Of a stretch of DNA of 64,000 bases, positions 22,893 to 34,515 are shown one piece after another. How positions within the stretch are numbered: the first letter of the stretch is position 1; the number at the start of each line of letters is the position of its first letter. The notes under the pieces are model-generated. The model saw nothing but the letters and a program-made list of their open reading frames with translations. It had not been told where the DNA came from and did not search any database. Source of the DNA: Onchidella celtica (Eukaryota > Mollusca > Gastropoda > Systellommatophora > Onchidiidae); contig OZ007569.1 of the NCBI GenBank assembly GCA_963931925.1, positions 47,310,101-47,374,100 of the forward strand, read 5' to 3'. Both the position numbers and the translations under genes were made by a program.

Positions 22893-23456
22893 GGGCGTTA
22901 GTTCTTGTTTGTGCTACTTTTTTTGGCATAACTAAGAAATTCGTCGTTAAACGTGTGCGGCTTTAGTATGGCAAGAACTATGGTCCCACCAATGTGTATA
23001 TTGAGGTGCAGAACGAAATTTCCTGTCATACTTTTTAATTCTACTCGAAGAAAATGTTTCTTTTTTTCCGGTTCAAAATGTCGGATCACCTTTTTCTGTT
23101 CAACTCAGTTGTGGCTCAATATCAACGAAAGTATTTAAAATAAAGTGAACGTCGAGATCTTTCGAAATATATGCACGCACACCTTTACCTCTTTCTGATG
23201 TTTTGTAGAATTTAGGAATCAGTGGTTAAAAAGTCTTTCGTGATTACACACTTCCTTTATAATAACTATGATGATGATGAGGAGGAGTTAGAATAAGTCG
23301 GAACTGTGAAACAGGTTGATAAGTGTCACAACGCGTTTTACACAGGTGTCAGAGTGTGCATTTGTTATACCCATTCTACATACTAAAAGATCTCCAGTTT
23401 TGTTTTTTTTTGTCTTCAGAAAATGGAGGCAGAACAAACAAGACAACTAAGGTCAC
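22893..23456. mobile_element. GCGACC MITE family, copy 3, split by an insertion
   Basis: The left part (GTTAGTTCTTGTTTG through 'GCGGCTTTAGTATG') ends near 22975. The right part resumes with 'GAGTTAGAATAAGTCGGAAC' near 23285 and ends CAACTAAGGTCAC. In other copies these two blocks are adjacent, so about 310 bp have been inserted. The first part of the insert resembles repeat family A. Confidence 0.8.
22975..23285 (+). mobile_element. Repeat family A copy 3 nested in a MITE
   Basis: Inserted material with the family A words 'GAACGAAATTTCCTGTCA' and 'TTTTTAATTCTACTCG'. The rightmost 150 bp have no match that I can see within the window and end in a GAT-rich stretch. The nesting dates family A activity after this MITE insertion. 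Confidence 0.55.
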
Positions 23457-24001
23457 AATATGGTGTATCACTATCACGATCAGTAATAATTGCAAGCACT
23501 TAAGTACTTCACAGCTTCGTTCAACAGATTTATAATCATCGAGATAAGTGATGTACACAGACAAACCTGAATTATAACCCCCCAAAAAGTTCTTTGTACC
23601 ATAGAATTTTTAACAATTTCAATTAAGTTCAACGATAGTTTTGCAGTTTCAATAAACTATACGTCCATAATAGAGCTGTCGATAAAGAGTGATTGCATTG
23701 TATTCATCTATTCAACAGCTTTTGTGCCAGATACAAAGGACCTTCAATGGCCATTAAAAATGTCTGAAAACATTCCAGCAGTATCGACATAAAACAGGAT
23801 GGTGTTTCACAGACAAGACAAGGATTAAACTTTTATCATCTAAATTCCTGTGGGTCATAAATTTAATGATTTTGAAAGAGTCTGTGTTGTCGGGGCCTGA
23901 AGGGGGCTAGGCCTCCCTTGAGATCGTTAGAGATAATTATTTTCATAGTGTGGTATGTCAGTATCTGTTATATATCTTTTGAATGTCAGGGGTGAAATAT
24001 T

Positions 24002-24169
24002 CCAGGGCTGGTGTAGACGCCAGAGCGGTGGCTCACCGCCCCTAAATTTTGCTTCACGCACTAGCACAATGGGCACTGCCCGCTGAGGTGTGAACAGTGC
24101 CTATTTTGCTGGTGTGATGCAAAATTTACGGGCGGTGAGCCACCTGTCTGGGGCTTACACCAGCCTGGG
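24002..24169. mobile_element. Long-arm inverted-repeat element
   Basis: Two arms of about 75 bp pair imperfectly. The left begins CCAGGGCTGGTGTAGACG and contains GTGGCTCACCGCCC; the right contains GGGCGGTGAGCCAC and ends TTACACCAGCCTGG. The structure would fold into a hairpin. No target duplication was identified. Confidence 0.75.
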
Positions 24170-24422
24170 TCTGCTTCACCCCTTTGTGTAAGTTTGAGAG
24201 CATGAGTACGGCTTCTTTACCTTGTCTTTTTGTTTAGTATTGTGTCTCCTCCCCCCCCCCTCCCGCCCCCGGCGGTGTCCCAACGGGATCTGTGTTTTTG
24301 GTGCATTCCAGATGCAAAGAAAGACCTAACACAATTATATAATCAAGTCGATATGAAAACGGTGTTGGGTTTTGCGTGAATGATTAGTTTTGTTGGACGC
24401 CATGGGTATGCGCTTCAGTGGC

Positions 24423-24606
24423 GTCAAAATATGGCAAAAAGAAAAAATCATTGTTTGTAGCACAAAGCCTGATGTAAGAAATAACACAGAGACGATATAA
24501 TAAAACGTAAAGGAGATGAGAAAATTTTACTGTATCGTTTCTGTATTATTTCTTACAGGAGGCTTCGCAACATAATTATAACTTTGTCTTTTTGCTGTAT
24601 TTTGTC
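24423..24606. mobile_element. Hairpin MITE family H, copy 1
   Basis: Inverted arms: 'CAAAGCCTGATGTAAGAAAT' on the left against 'ATTTCTTACAGGAGGCTTCG' on the right, with outer ends 'CAAAATATGGCAAAAAGA' and 'CTTTTTGCTGTATTTTG'. A second full copy is at 56904-57112; partial copies are at 31254-31330 and 56613-56694. Confidence 0.75.
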
Positions 24607-24942
24607 TTTGCGTCAAGCCTTGCTGCCATCCCACAGGTTTTCTGTGTTTTTTTTTGGTAATATTGCTTCACGGGCATGCGTAATTGGATAATAATCTATA
24701 ATTTTTGTGTGTGTACGGACATCAGCAATGCCTGTGGGTGCACCCACGGTGGGTCCGCTACCAGTATGAGAGCTTCATAATATGAACATGTAATTAGCTT
24801 CAGGCATACAACTTCACTTTAAAGACAGAATGTAGCCTTTAGGTAGGCATGAGCGATACTCGTATGCACCTCTAGTTCACAGTTCACAACTGGTACAATA
24901 AGTTACATGTATTTGGGGATTACATGGCGTATAGTGATTAAA

Positions 24943-25115
24943 TCTGGGTTTTTATCTGAACGGAAACGGAAACGGCAATGGAAAAGCCCTCCAAACAGGG
25001 AAATAGAAAGAATGTATACTTGTGTGCGGAAACGGCACAATGGAAACACTGTTTTGATCATTTCAAGGGTTTTTGACGTCTTGGTTGCCGTTTCCGTACA
25101 CGTGAAAAGACAGCT
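24943..25115. mobile_element. GGAAACGG MITE family, copy 1
   Basis: Outer ends CTGGGTTTTTATCTGAACGG and CCGTACACGTGAAAAGACAG are imperfect inverted complements, and repeated GGAAACGG words line the arms. It matches the better-preserved copy at 62613-62750. Confidence 0.75.
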
Positions 25116-25680
25116 TTACGCACCTGTGAGCCGAACATGCCAGCCGGAATGGTCCATGCCCTTCGACATCTGGTCAGCAATTGGATGGCTATTTTGGGGG
25201 AAAGTATAATTCATATATGCGCAGCTGCCCGACAAAATGAGGCACATTGTGATATTACCCGATTCGAGAAAATCGTTAAATGGCAGTATAGGGTCAATTT
25301 TATCGATTTTGCGTTTTCAGTATTTTTGAAAAGTTTAACCTCTTTACTATTCCTTTTCCAAATGATAATCCTGTTTGAGAAGGATAAGTGCCTCAAACTT
25401 GACTTTGAATCGAGTCACCATCAATAATTTTGATGGAAAGCTGAAACTTAAAACGCGTTTTTCTCAGAACTGTGGTTCTGTCACTTCCTGTCTCTGATAG
25501 GCCATATCTTCTCTGGTAATTAGATTACAGCAATATATATTTTTTTTAAACAAATGAAAGGGGTTCGAATAACCTATTTGGTGATACCAATATGCACTAT
25601 CTCCAAACCCGCAAAATGCACGAACTGCCTCATTTCGTCGGGAGGCTACACGCATTTCATCCCTACATTATTTACCAACA

Positions 25681-25904
25681 TCAACACATAACGCTCCTCC
25701 TGTACAGTCCACAGATAGGCAACCATTCTTGTTCACATCGAGACAACATTCTCCTGTCCTGTCCACTTTTTGTAGCCGACGCATCCATCTGATTTACATA
25801 ATATCTATATTTCCGTTGCGGCGTGGTAAACTGTCGTAAGTCGGATTTCACTGATTTTTCAGGAGAAGCCAAAAACTGCACAACTTTCTTTATCAGACTT
25901 GGTA
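25681..25904 (-). CDS. Candidate exon, unassigned
   Basis: A minus-strand frame with good coding character. It runs from a plausible acceptor (T/G-rich tract, then CGAG before 25904) to a stop at 25681-25683. The peptide includes KKVVQFLASPEKSVKSDLRQ near its start and CEQEWLPICG near the end, and is charged and non-repetitive. The Cys-rich end faintly resembles part of a Kazal-type loop, but the following Gly-Thr-Asp-Gly signature is missing, so I make no functional call. The true length depends on splicing that I cannot confirm. It may also derive from an uncharacterised transposon. Confidence 0.25.
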
Positions 25905-27282
25905 CTCGTAGTTTCGACAGTAAACAAACAAACACACAAACCAAAAAAAGTTATTTAAGCTCTAAGTTTACAGAATTTAACCCTAACTTACAAAACCATC
26001 TGCCGGTTGTTAAGGGTACCAAGCATGCAAAACATCTCATTGTTTTAAAGAAAAAAGTCCAGTTACGATAATTTACCATAGCACCCTCTCTATATTATAT
26101 CTATTTAAAGATCCGATCCGGCAGGGTTAACCGCCCCAGCCAAAGCCTGTCAAACCGTAACAGAAACCTACTTCCTCACGTCATCTCTGGTGCCGCCACA
26201 CCAACACACATCATCGTGTCCAGCGAGGTTACGTCATGGATAGTTCACATTGCCGTCCAAATTACGATCTCATGTCCGACTGTAACCCCGCGGTCGGAGG
26301 ACGGCCCGGATGGAGTGGTAGAACGGTGGGAGGGAGGGAGGGAGGGGAAGGGGAATGTCTGTGCCATTACCATAATTAAATATTGCCCTCTTTGATTCCT
26401 CATCTACATTCCTTTGTCCTGGCTTTTTATTTTTTTATTTTTTATTTTCATTTTCTTCTTCTTCATTCTTTTTTTTTTTTCACTGCTTTTCCCCCATACT
26501 GAAAGGCTCAGGGAGATCAAACCGAAAGCTGATGTTACAGAATCGACCAGAATTTTATTGTCACATGATTGTATCATTATTATTATAGTATTTTATTTCT
26601 ATTGTTTTGAAATTTGAATAAATAAATATTTATTTTCTGTTCTGTTGTAACGAGGTATATTTAGCCAGAACAAGCACGGGGAATTAGCCAGCCTACCACC
26701 TTACAGCCACCGTTAAATCTCTCCTCCCTCTTCTGTTCTCTCAACTCATTTGTGAACAAGCTCGATTACCTTACATACAGTATTTATACAAAACTCGCTG
26801 AGTTACCCGGCCCTGCCCGGGAGAAATATCTTTATCTAGAAAACAACACGCACAATCGGCACACAGATTATGTAGATCTAGGTAGAAAACAACTCACAAT
26901 TGGCACAGTAACAACACCCGCATGGCCCGTGCATAAGGCAGACTGCACAGGAACTCATGCCTTCAAACTTTGAAAAGCGACGGGAAGTTTAAAGTCGAAA
27001 CAAAACAAAGGGCAGGAGGGAGGCCATCATTGTTGAGGAGAAAGCATTATTCGATATTTTTAGGCTTATTTTCATTTATTACAAAATTACGATACTTCGC
27101 TTTCGTGTCAAAGGAATAGACATAGTAGGCAAAAGAACTATCTTTCACATGTAATTTTTTCAGGTCTGGGCATTTCTTCCTTGCAACAGTGAATTTTGTT
27201 TCCTTGCTGTTTTTTTTTATATAGATTGCTGTGCTTATCTGTCTGTCATTTAATCGCTTTCAAATAGCTTAGACCTAAAGAT
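25905..27282. other. Non-coding, nothing recognised
   Basis: Includes a GGGA-rich tract at 26326-26354 and a T-rich tract at 26424-26482. No exon or element with defined ends. Confidence 0.4.
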
Positions 27283-27560
27283 GTGTTTAACTGTTGGCCT
27301 CATTCTATCTCGAGAGACAATGCATCTTGCGTCCGTGGTATGTCAGTTTGGGTCGTTGTAGCGCCTGCTGTGTCTGTACGGTCTGATCCGTGGGCCGCGG
27401 GCCTTGCTGCAGTTGCTGCATTTGAAGGCCTTCACAGCAGGCTCTGTGATTGTTTCTGTGAACTGCTTACTGCGTTCCTTCTTCTCCTCCCACTGACCCT
27501 GTCTAGACTTCTCGCCCATGCGGATTCATGTCCTGATAGTAGCCCTCCAGAGACTGCGGT
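27283..27560 (-). pseudogene. LINE ORF2 C-terminus with zinc-knuckle tail (decayed)
   Basis: The minus strand reads QWEEKKERSKQF, then AFKCSNCSKARG and YRHSRRYNDPN before a stop at about 27339. This matches the C-terminal tail common to many invertebrate non-LTR retrotransposons: a Lys/Arg-rich helix, then CxxC, a Ser-Arg-Ile-Gly-Leu-like stretch, and HSRRC. Here the Ile-Gly-Leu region and the last Cys are altered (Tyr in place of Cys). A frameshift or stop separates this part from the upstream sequence. Only the 3' end is present, as expected for a 5'-truncated LINE copy. Confidence 0.6.
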
Positions 27561-27744
27561 CTGCAGTTTGGGTTTCCCAGTTTACTGGATTGATGCTGCC
27601 TGGTCTTTTTAAATTAATTTTTTAATTAATGACATTAATACAGGCAAGTGGATTTTTTTTTTTTTTTGCACGTAGGGATTTAACAGCTAACTTTCTTCGT
27701 ATTTCCACAATTTGCAAACATCCGGTTTCCAAAGGTAAAATATT

Positions 27745-27830
27745 ATAAATTATAAATTTAATTAATCACGCCACACGACCCGGAAGTATAACATGTTGAC
27801 GACTGGTCAGCCATTTTGTATAATCAGAGA
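27745..27830 (+). promoter_or_regulatory. Promoter-like stretch before the signal-peptide exon
   Basis: It contains an ETS-type site (CCCGGAAGT, 27779-27787) and GCCATTTTGT, a YY1-like word in reverse, within 50 bp of the start codon. Such pairs occur in TATA-less animal promoters. An out-of-frame ATG at 27793 would overlap the coding frame if transcription starts upstream of it. Confidence 0.3.
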
Positions 27831-27933
27831 ATGGACACGGCGGGTCTTTTTGTCTTCCTGATCCCTGCAGCGGTGGCTGGGACGCGGATATCTCCAAATC
27901 TCATGTCTCCGGTTCTGTCAGACACAGTAATGG
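27831..27933 (+). CDS. First exon of a secreted or membrane protein (signal peptide)
   Basis: The ATG has A at -3 and G at +4, and an in-frame stop precedes it at 27789-27791. The exon encodes 34 codons plus one base. MDT is followed by a hydrophobic core, AGLFVFLIPAAVA, with small residues at -3 and -1 for signal peptidase, then TRISPNLMSPVLSDTVM. The exon closes at a strong donor (G|GTAAGT, intron from 27934), leaving phase 1. A signal-peptide exon joined in phase 1 is typical of modular extracellular proteins such as Ig-superfamily adhesion molecules. That is only a structural analogy, because no domain is encoded yet. The next exon was not found in the window. A poly-G tract lies about 25 bp into the intron. 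Confidence 0.5.
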
Positions 27934-29599
27934 GTAAGTGGATTGTGGGTGGGTGGGTTGGGGGGGGGGGTGGGGGTGGCGGGCGGAACTGTACGATTTG
28001 AGATTTAACGATCACTTGCCAAATACAAAAGGGATATCACGAACTTTGATGAAAATGAAAGATGGGTGCAAACATTTTTTATACTGAAAATTGTAGAGGC
28101 GTTTCGGAGGATAGGGCCTTTGAATGTAAAAAAAAAAAAAGAATAGAGGGGAGATGTAACTCGACAGAATGCCACTGAAAATGGTGCAAAGGCTTCTCCG
28201 CCCCTTCCAATTCCAGCTTATCATTGTGGACTGCTACATTAAAAATATGTTGTTTTTTTTGTCCATGAAATAGATCTTTAGCACAACATGATACACGCCA
28301 TTAGTTAGAGAAATGTTTTTCTTTTTTTTAAAACCAGCTTTCCTGATTGTGATAGAACCAGCGGTCAGGTTCATTTACTTACATGCTGGCAAACCTGTGC
28401 ACAGACCTTCTGACAAAGGGCGCTTAGAGATCCATCTCCACTGTACATAAGAATGGTGGCATTAAACTTAGAATGAAAATATCCCCAAGCAACTTGTTCG
28501 GCGAAGTACAGCACTGGAAAATCATTTTCATATTGTCAAATTTTACTATTAGCACTTTCGTTCCCTTACCAGTTCGGTCCCCGATGTCGACGTTTTAATA
28601 AATTCCAATTCAAATGAAGCTGAAGTTATCACAGTAAAATTCCGAATGCCAGTGTTCTTCCACGGCTGATCTTTTGTCACATTTTTATAAAGCCGGGTTA
28701 CCTTAATACGTACAAGTCATAGGGCAGAGTTCAGACAGTTTTCTTACGCAAATAGGCCAGTTCCGATAAAAATCACTGGGCTTCACGAATTCAGAGACAT
28801 AAGAGATAAGAATAATTATTATACAAGTATATCTATTTTTGTTCATGCTAACAGTGAACCCATCCGCTGACTAAATTTACTTACACCAAAATTGTGTATT
28901 TGCGCCTCTCATCCAATTTTTCACACCCTGAAAAAGCCGAGGTGAAATAGCAGTGTGTGAGTGTCATATTAAGGTCGCGAATTATACTGTCAAATTTCCT
29001 TCTTTTGTCATGTAACTTGAGAGCTCCTGTTTTCTGTCACTCTGCTTCTTTTTCCTTGTGATTCGTATTAGGCCTAGCCCTCAATGCCGCAGTGTTACGG
29101 TAAAAGACCCTATATGTAAAACCAGGCCAAAATAATTTACTTTTTATCATGGTTTTACAGAATGATATGTGCTTCATGTTTCTAATTGGCTTATAATTTT
29201 GTATGGCTAATATATCACAAGACGGAAATTGAACAAAGATTATAGAGGGAAATGTTTCTTGAGTCTCTTGTAAAGTCTGGTTTTTGCATTTAAGGTGTTT
29301 TTTCATGAAACGTCAGAGTACACTAGCAGCACAGGATATCTGGAAAGGTCTTTCAAAAATTACAATGTATAATAATACGAGCGGGTTTGAATTTAAGTAA
29401 GTAATCACTTTCTTCAAAACTTTGAAACTGCATTGCATTCCTTTAGTATCATCTTCCAGCGTGGCACAAAATGCATAGCGTTATAAATAATAATCACAGC
29501 TTTTTCCGGTCTGCCGTAGTTGAGGAGGAAGGATAGCGGACTACAATAACTTCCTGGTTCATTCCTGTCATCAATCTGATGCTGCTCTTTTAGAATAAC
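27934..29599. other. Probable intron or intergenic, nothing recognised
   Basis: Starts with a G-rich tract (27958-27984), otherwise AT-rich and repeat-poor. No exon with both splice sites was found. Confidence 0.4.
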
Positions 29600-31120
29600 G
29601 AACACGCCTTAATCCCTATCTTTGTGTTTCTCTTTCTGTTAATCTCTGAGATAATTAGTAGTGTTATTCATATTTAATCTGCTTCCATTCAATCCCTGTA
29701 AGGTCTGATCTATGCAATCCCCCATGAGCCATGTTCATAATCAAATGCCATCGACTTCACAATCCCTGGCTTAAACCGATCAGTTTTCCTAATTTTGTAC
29801 GTAAGTAAACATTGAATCAATCTTTGTAGCTATTTCCCTCTGTAATTATCTCGTTTGGGCCAATTCAAGGCTTGATGCCCACGGATCATTGGCACGAAAT
29901 CTTATTTCTAGCCCCTGCTGCAAGCCTCATCTGGGCTTCCGAATCCGAAACCTGCTTTAAAAATTGGCTGAAAATCTCATTTCGTCGATGTTTACACAGA
30001 ACTCAGCAAGTTGGGGGCTGGAGAGAGAGAATGACGTAGAAATGGAGATAGAAAGAGAGGGTGGGAAGGGGTGAAATAATGTCCCTTGAGAATGATGGGG
30101 CCTCGATGGGACCTAGGAAAAAGCGTATCAAAGACTTATTGTCTTGCTGTAATTGAATGTAGTCCTAAATGAATAATACAGCCCGGTGACAAAGACAATA
30201 CTGTTTCTTCGTAATATTTTTTAATGGTTTGTGTCCACCCATTCCAAATGCTTGATTGATCCTCCAGCCATTACAAATTATTTCCGCCAGGAGGAGAATG
30301 AATAGTTAAGAAAAGCTGTATAAGTACATGACTTAAATAAATCGTCCGTGAAAACGCAAGCAGTATCCTAGGGGAAAACAAATGAAAGCGCTCATGGTTA
30401 CAGTGTCATAAACGGCATTGGACGCCGGCCAGAGATCTTGTCAAGGCCGGAGATATGAGGCGACTCACATTTGATTTGCAGCTGGACATAACTTCGTTTT
30501 CATCTCCTCACGCCCAGCTTAAATTCTGTCATTATTACAGGCTGTAACTCCAGATCTTTTCGGTTTGGATGAATCAAATTTATAACACGTGATTTCTCCC
30601 CCAGAATGTGCATGTGATAGCATTATTATCTGAGTGTTCAAATAGATACATGGATATCTTCTACATGTCACTTGTCTCTTCTGCTTCTGTCCTCCTCCCC
30701 ACCGAATTCAAAATTGCAAAGTTAGCGCTTTGAGGAATCTAACAAATTTTATTTCATTTATTTATTTATTTATTTATTGTTATCTGCTAAAAGCAACGAA
30801 TTCAATTAATTATTGTACCTGAAAAGATAACAACTCAATCACGAAAAGTCACCCCACATGTTCAGTGTTTCTGAGGTATCACCTGAAAGAGAAAAGCTGT
30901 TGATCCTTTGAAAGATATTTTGAGTAACACGCTCTCAATAATGAATGGTACCAGTAAAGTGAGTAACCACATTCCAACACAAGCAGAATAAATGTGTCAC
31001 TCCCCTAGTCATTTTGCATTTTCTTTCAGTAAGTAATGCCCAGTGACATTCTTGTTCAGGTCTCTCTGCCTGTCGCATCGCAGAACAGTGTCACTCCTCA
31101 AATGTTGTTTGCATGATGGA
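29600..31120. other. Repeat-poor block, candidate conserved non-coding DNA
   Basis: About 1.5 kb without MITEs or microsatellites apart from short ATTT repeats near 30762-30777. It is rich in short homeodomain-like words such as TGATTGAT, TAATTA and ATTAAT. The contrast with the repeat-dense surroundings is visible in the sequence; conservation is inference. Confidence 0.25.
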
Positions 31121-31253
31121 TTGGCAATGGAGGGAGTCGGATAATTTCATAGATGTCCTACATGTCATGTACTAGTACATCTATGGATAATTCACATTAA
31201 TTTTGCTGATTTACCGATGTCATTTGTAATTCACAGTATAGAATAAGTCATTC

Positions 31254-31330
31254 GTTGTATGTAGCAAGGCCTGGCATAAGAAATAATACAGACACAAGCA
31301 AAGTATAGCTCTGAAAATGAATGTTTTGTC
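31254..31330. mobile_element. Hairpin MITE family H, half copy
   Basis: Matches one arm of the 24.4-kb and 56.9-kb copies: 'GTTGTATGTAGCAAGGCCTG' then 'TAAGAAATAATACAGA', ending ATGTTTTGTC. The opposite arm is missing. Confidence 0.6.
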
Positions 31331-31437
31331 AAATTGTTAACAGCCTTTCCTGGCTTTGTTTTGTTTTTTTTAAAAATTATTTCCGAACGTATTTATGAAA
31401 AACAAGCATCACAATTAATTTACATATATTTTTCTGG

Positions 31438-31747
31438 TTATGCAAGGCTGCTTGGGTAACAACGACAGAAGTTCCATCTAGTAACAGCTCTGGTGACCTG
31501 GTGTCTTAGAGCAAAGTACCTTTCATAGGTTTCGTAATGAGAAAAGTCAGTCGTACTTGCCTGTGTCTCGCTACTCCCGTCTTTCTTTATGGAGGTGTCA
31601 CTGTGGATGAGACTGAGTGTCCGTGTGGGAGGAGGCAAGAGTCCCAGGGAGCGGTTCTGTTGTAGACAGTCGGTGTTTACAAAGGGATTAACATCGTCCT
31701 GGTGCTCTTCTGAGGTCGATTTCAGAGCCGTGTACATCTTTTTGACA
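31438..31747 (-). CDS. Candidate terminal exon, Ser/Thr-rich hydrophilic tail
   Basis: Minus-strand segment with an acceptor-like site (CTGTTTCTCTGAACTAAAAG, ending at 31748). It is open for about 102 codons to a TAA at 31438-31440. The start region reads VKKMYTALKSTSEEHQDD. The middle is rich in Ser, Thr and Pro, and the end contains TRWNFCRCYPSSLA. No hydrophobic segment is present, so it would suit a cytoplasmic tail, for example of a receptor, but I recognise no family. If the acceptor is used, it is a phase-2 intron. An alternative GC donor (ACACAG|GCAAGT) lies inside, so it might instead be an internal exon. Confidence 0.3.
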
Positions 31748-31805
31748 CTTTTAGTTCAGAGAAACAGGCACAGCAAGGACTTCCATCGGTACATGCGTCC
31801 GTAGG

Positions 31806-32120
<315 letters not shown>

Positions 32121-33982
32121 CTTTTGTCTATCTGCTTGCCTTCCTTCCCGCCTCTATCTGCCAGCTTCCCTGTAACTCTTTCTGTTCATTCATCGGTCTG
32201 TTTACGATCACCCAAACAGAATATAAAACAAAGGAAAGGAACAGATTAAAAAAGATACAGACATTCACAAATGATACTTTAAAGCGACAATCATGTGCAA
32301 ATCCATTCCTTTCCATACATTTATTGGATCAGACTCCAACCCAGACAATTTAAATTGCAGAAATAAAAAAAGAGACAGCCAATGTTAAAATATACATGAG
32401 CGCAATGTAGACATCAAAGTTTACACGGCTGTCTGACAATACTGATAAATGACATCATGAAAGTTCCAAATGCGATCAAATAATACAACCACTTCAAAAG
32501 GACACAGCGGCACTTTCAGATAGGCATGGATTTGCGACTCAGTGTCATTTTAGGGACACAGAGCGTAACCGCGTAATATTGTTTCCGCCGGTCTCCTGTA
32601 GTTACTCAGAGCCGGAAACTGTCTGTAGTCTAATATGTCATATATTCATCAAAGCTATACGATAACGGCTTATGTCCGATTTTTGCCAAAAGGCGACTGA
32701 CGGTCCACTGCATTCCTTAGTATGAGGGCTATAAAAGGCGGCAATAGAAAAAATGTGATAATCCAATAAAATTTTACTGGCATAAGTCACCAAATGACAG
32801 AAAACGAAACAGTCTTTTCTTAATATCTAAAAAATTTCAAAACTGACTATGCCATTAACGTAGAGCAGTGGCGAGCATGGATTTTCTATGTTACAGTTAT
32901 ATGTTCAGCATTGGCTGAAATTTATATTGTTGCAGCTGAACTTGAATTGATTGTTTTACTGATTCAATTTTTCTAAAAAGAATATTTAATCTGACCTCAA
33001 AAATGGTCACGTTTTACCATGCAAATTGGTATATCAGACGATACCCCTGTCTATTGTTACTTTTGGAAACAATGAATCGACAGCACGGATGTGATAATTA
33101 AAAACGCTTACTTTGTGGGGACACAATTAATGGTGTCGGTGTCGATTACGTTTGTTAAAAAAAAGAGAGTGTAATCTTTAACCATCTAGCCACCAGACAT
33201 AGCTTGCCTCATCCAAGAACCCCCCCCCCCCCAAAAAAAAAGTGCAAAACTGTCTTAAAATTGCCAGGTGAATGCAAAAGTCTAAATATTTGTCATGAAA
33301 AATCATTTACTGATAAATCAAAATATGTTTGAAATGTAGAATATTTGGCATCATAATTAATATGGCCTGATACACACATGAAGACTACAGGCGAAAGTGT
33401 CAGTTGTCACGAAATGAAGGTTTGGAGAAGTTCTCATTTTGAAGTTTGAAAGTCCATAGGGTGCCTTGAAAATGGAATGCCTTATCTAAATTTGCTCCTA
33501 TTGCTGGACCATGGTTATTTTTCACTTACTCGGTATGAGAGGAACAAAGATAAATATATTAGCTGAGAGCTGAGGAAGGTAACCATAAAACTCGCATTTT
33601 GTGACAACTGACCATTCTTCCCCTGTAGTCATCACATGGATCACTGGCCACTGCCAGAGTGTTAAATGACTTACAGACTCTGCCCCTCTGGTTTGCATAG
33701 AAAAAAGCCCCCCTAGGCTGAACTTCAGATCAGTTGCACAATTCCCAGGCATAAAATTTCCACTTCTAATAATGTTCTTCAAGCGCCACCGGAGGACTTA
33801 ATATGAGATGGAACGGGGAGTGGGGGAGGGGGAGGGGGCGGGGGGGGGATGTCTTATTCAGTCATTAGGCAGCAGCAAAACGGAGAGAAGAGCAGTTTTT
33901 GAATACAGTACTTTCCGCAGGGAATGATACAACAGACAGAGAGGCCAGTTAGTCAGAATTATTTGCACGCTGACAATATAAC
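32121..33982. other. Non-coding, nothing recognised
   Basis: About 1.9 kb with a C-run followed by A's near 33220-33241 and a G-rich tract at 33819-33849. An 86-codon minus frame at 33522-33782 has no motif. Confidence 0.4.
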
Positions 33983-34228
33983 GCGACCTTAGTTCTGATT
34001 TGTTCCAACTCCACTTTTTGCACCACTGAGGAATTCGACGCTAAACGTTTGCGGCTTTAGTACTGTGGTAAGGAGTTGGAATAAATCGGAACTGCGAAAG
34101 AGCTTGATGAGTGCCACAAGGCATTTTAAACAAGTGTTCAAGTGTGTATTTGTAAGTCAGCTTCTGCGTACTAAAAGATCTCCAGGTTTTCAGAAAATGG
34201 AGATTGACCAAGCAAGAACGAAGGTCGC
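33983..34228. mobile_element. GCGACC MITE family, copy 4 (best ends)
   Basis: The 246-bp copy has ends GCGACCTTAGTTCT and AGAACGAAGGTCGC, inverted complements with one mismatch. The interior carries 'AAATCGGAACTGCGAAAGAG', 'GAGTGCCACAAGGCATTTTA' and 'AAAAGATCTCCAGG', as in the sister copies. Confidence 0.87.
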
Positions 34229-34515
34229 ATAGCGTACATGAGTGTACATGAGTGTAACTCTTTACTTTGGGATAACACTATGAAATTATAAATATCATAT
34301 CCAAGTTGGATTAGATGATATATATATATACAATCATAACCAAAGCAAGATTAATAAGGAATTGTGAAATCTCGACGCTAAAACATGTTTGCCGTTGGTT
34401 AGGCCTTAACTGATGACGTGTGTTACTAATGCTGATGACGTCTTGCTTTCATTCTCGCCTATCGGCAAACACCTAGTACACTCGCACCTTAACTGTCACG
34501 GATTTTAATATAGAA

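Noticed and set aside
25550-25580. GGTTCGAAT word resembling a tRNA T-arm
   Set aside because: No cloverleaf can be drawn around it. The other TTCGAATC words (42593, 61725) likewise fail, so I call no tRNA genes.
25215-25650. Imperfect inverted repeat 'CCCGAC(A/G)AAATGAGGCA' at 25228 and, inverted, near 25635
   Set aside because: It might mark a transposon of about 430 bp, but the rest of the ends do not pair well and no target duplication was found.
27283-27612. 109-codon plus-strand frame with Ala/Val/Leu-rich segments
   Set aside because: It is the antisense shadow of the minus-strand LINE ORF2 tail.
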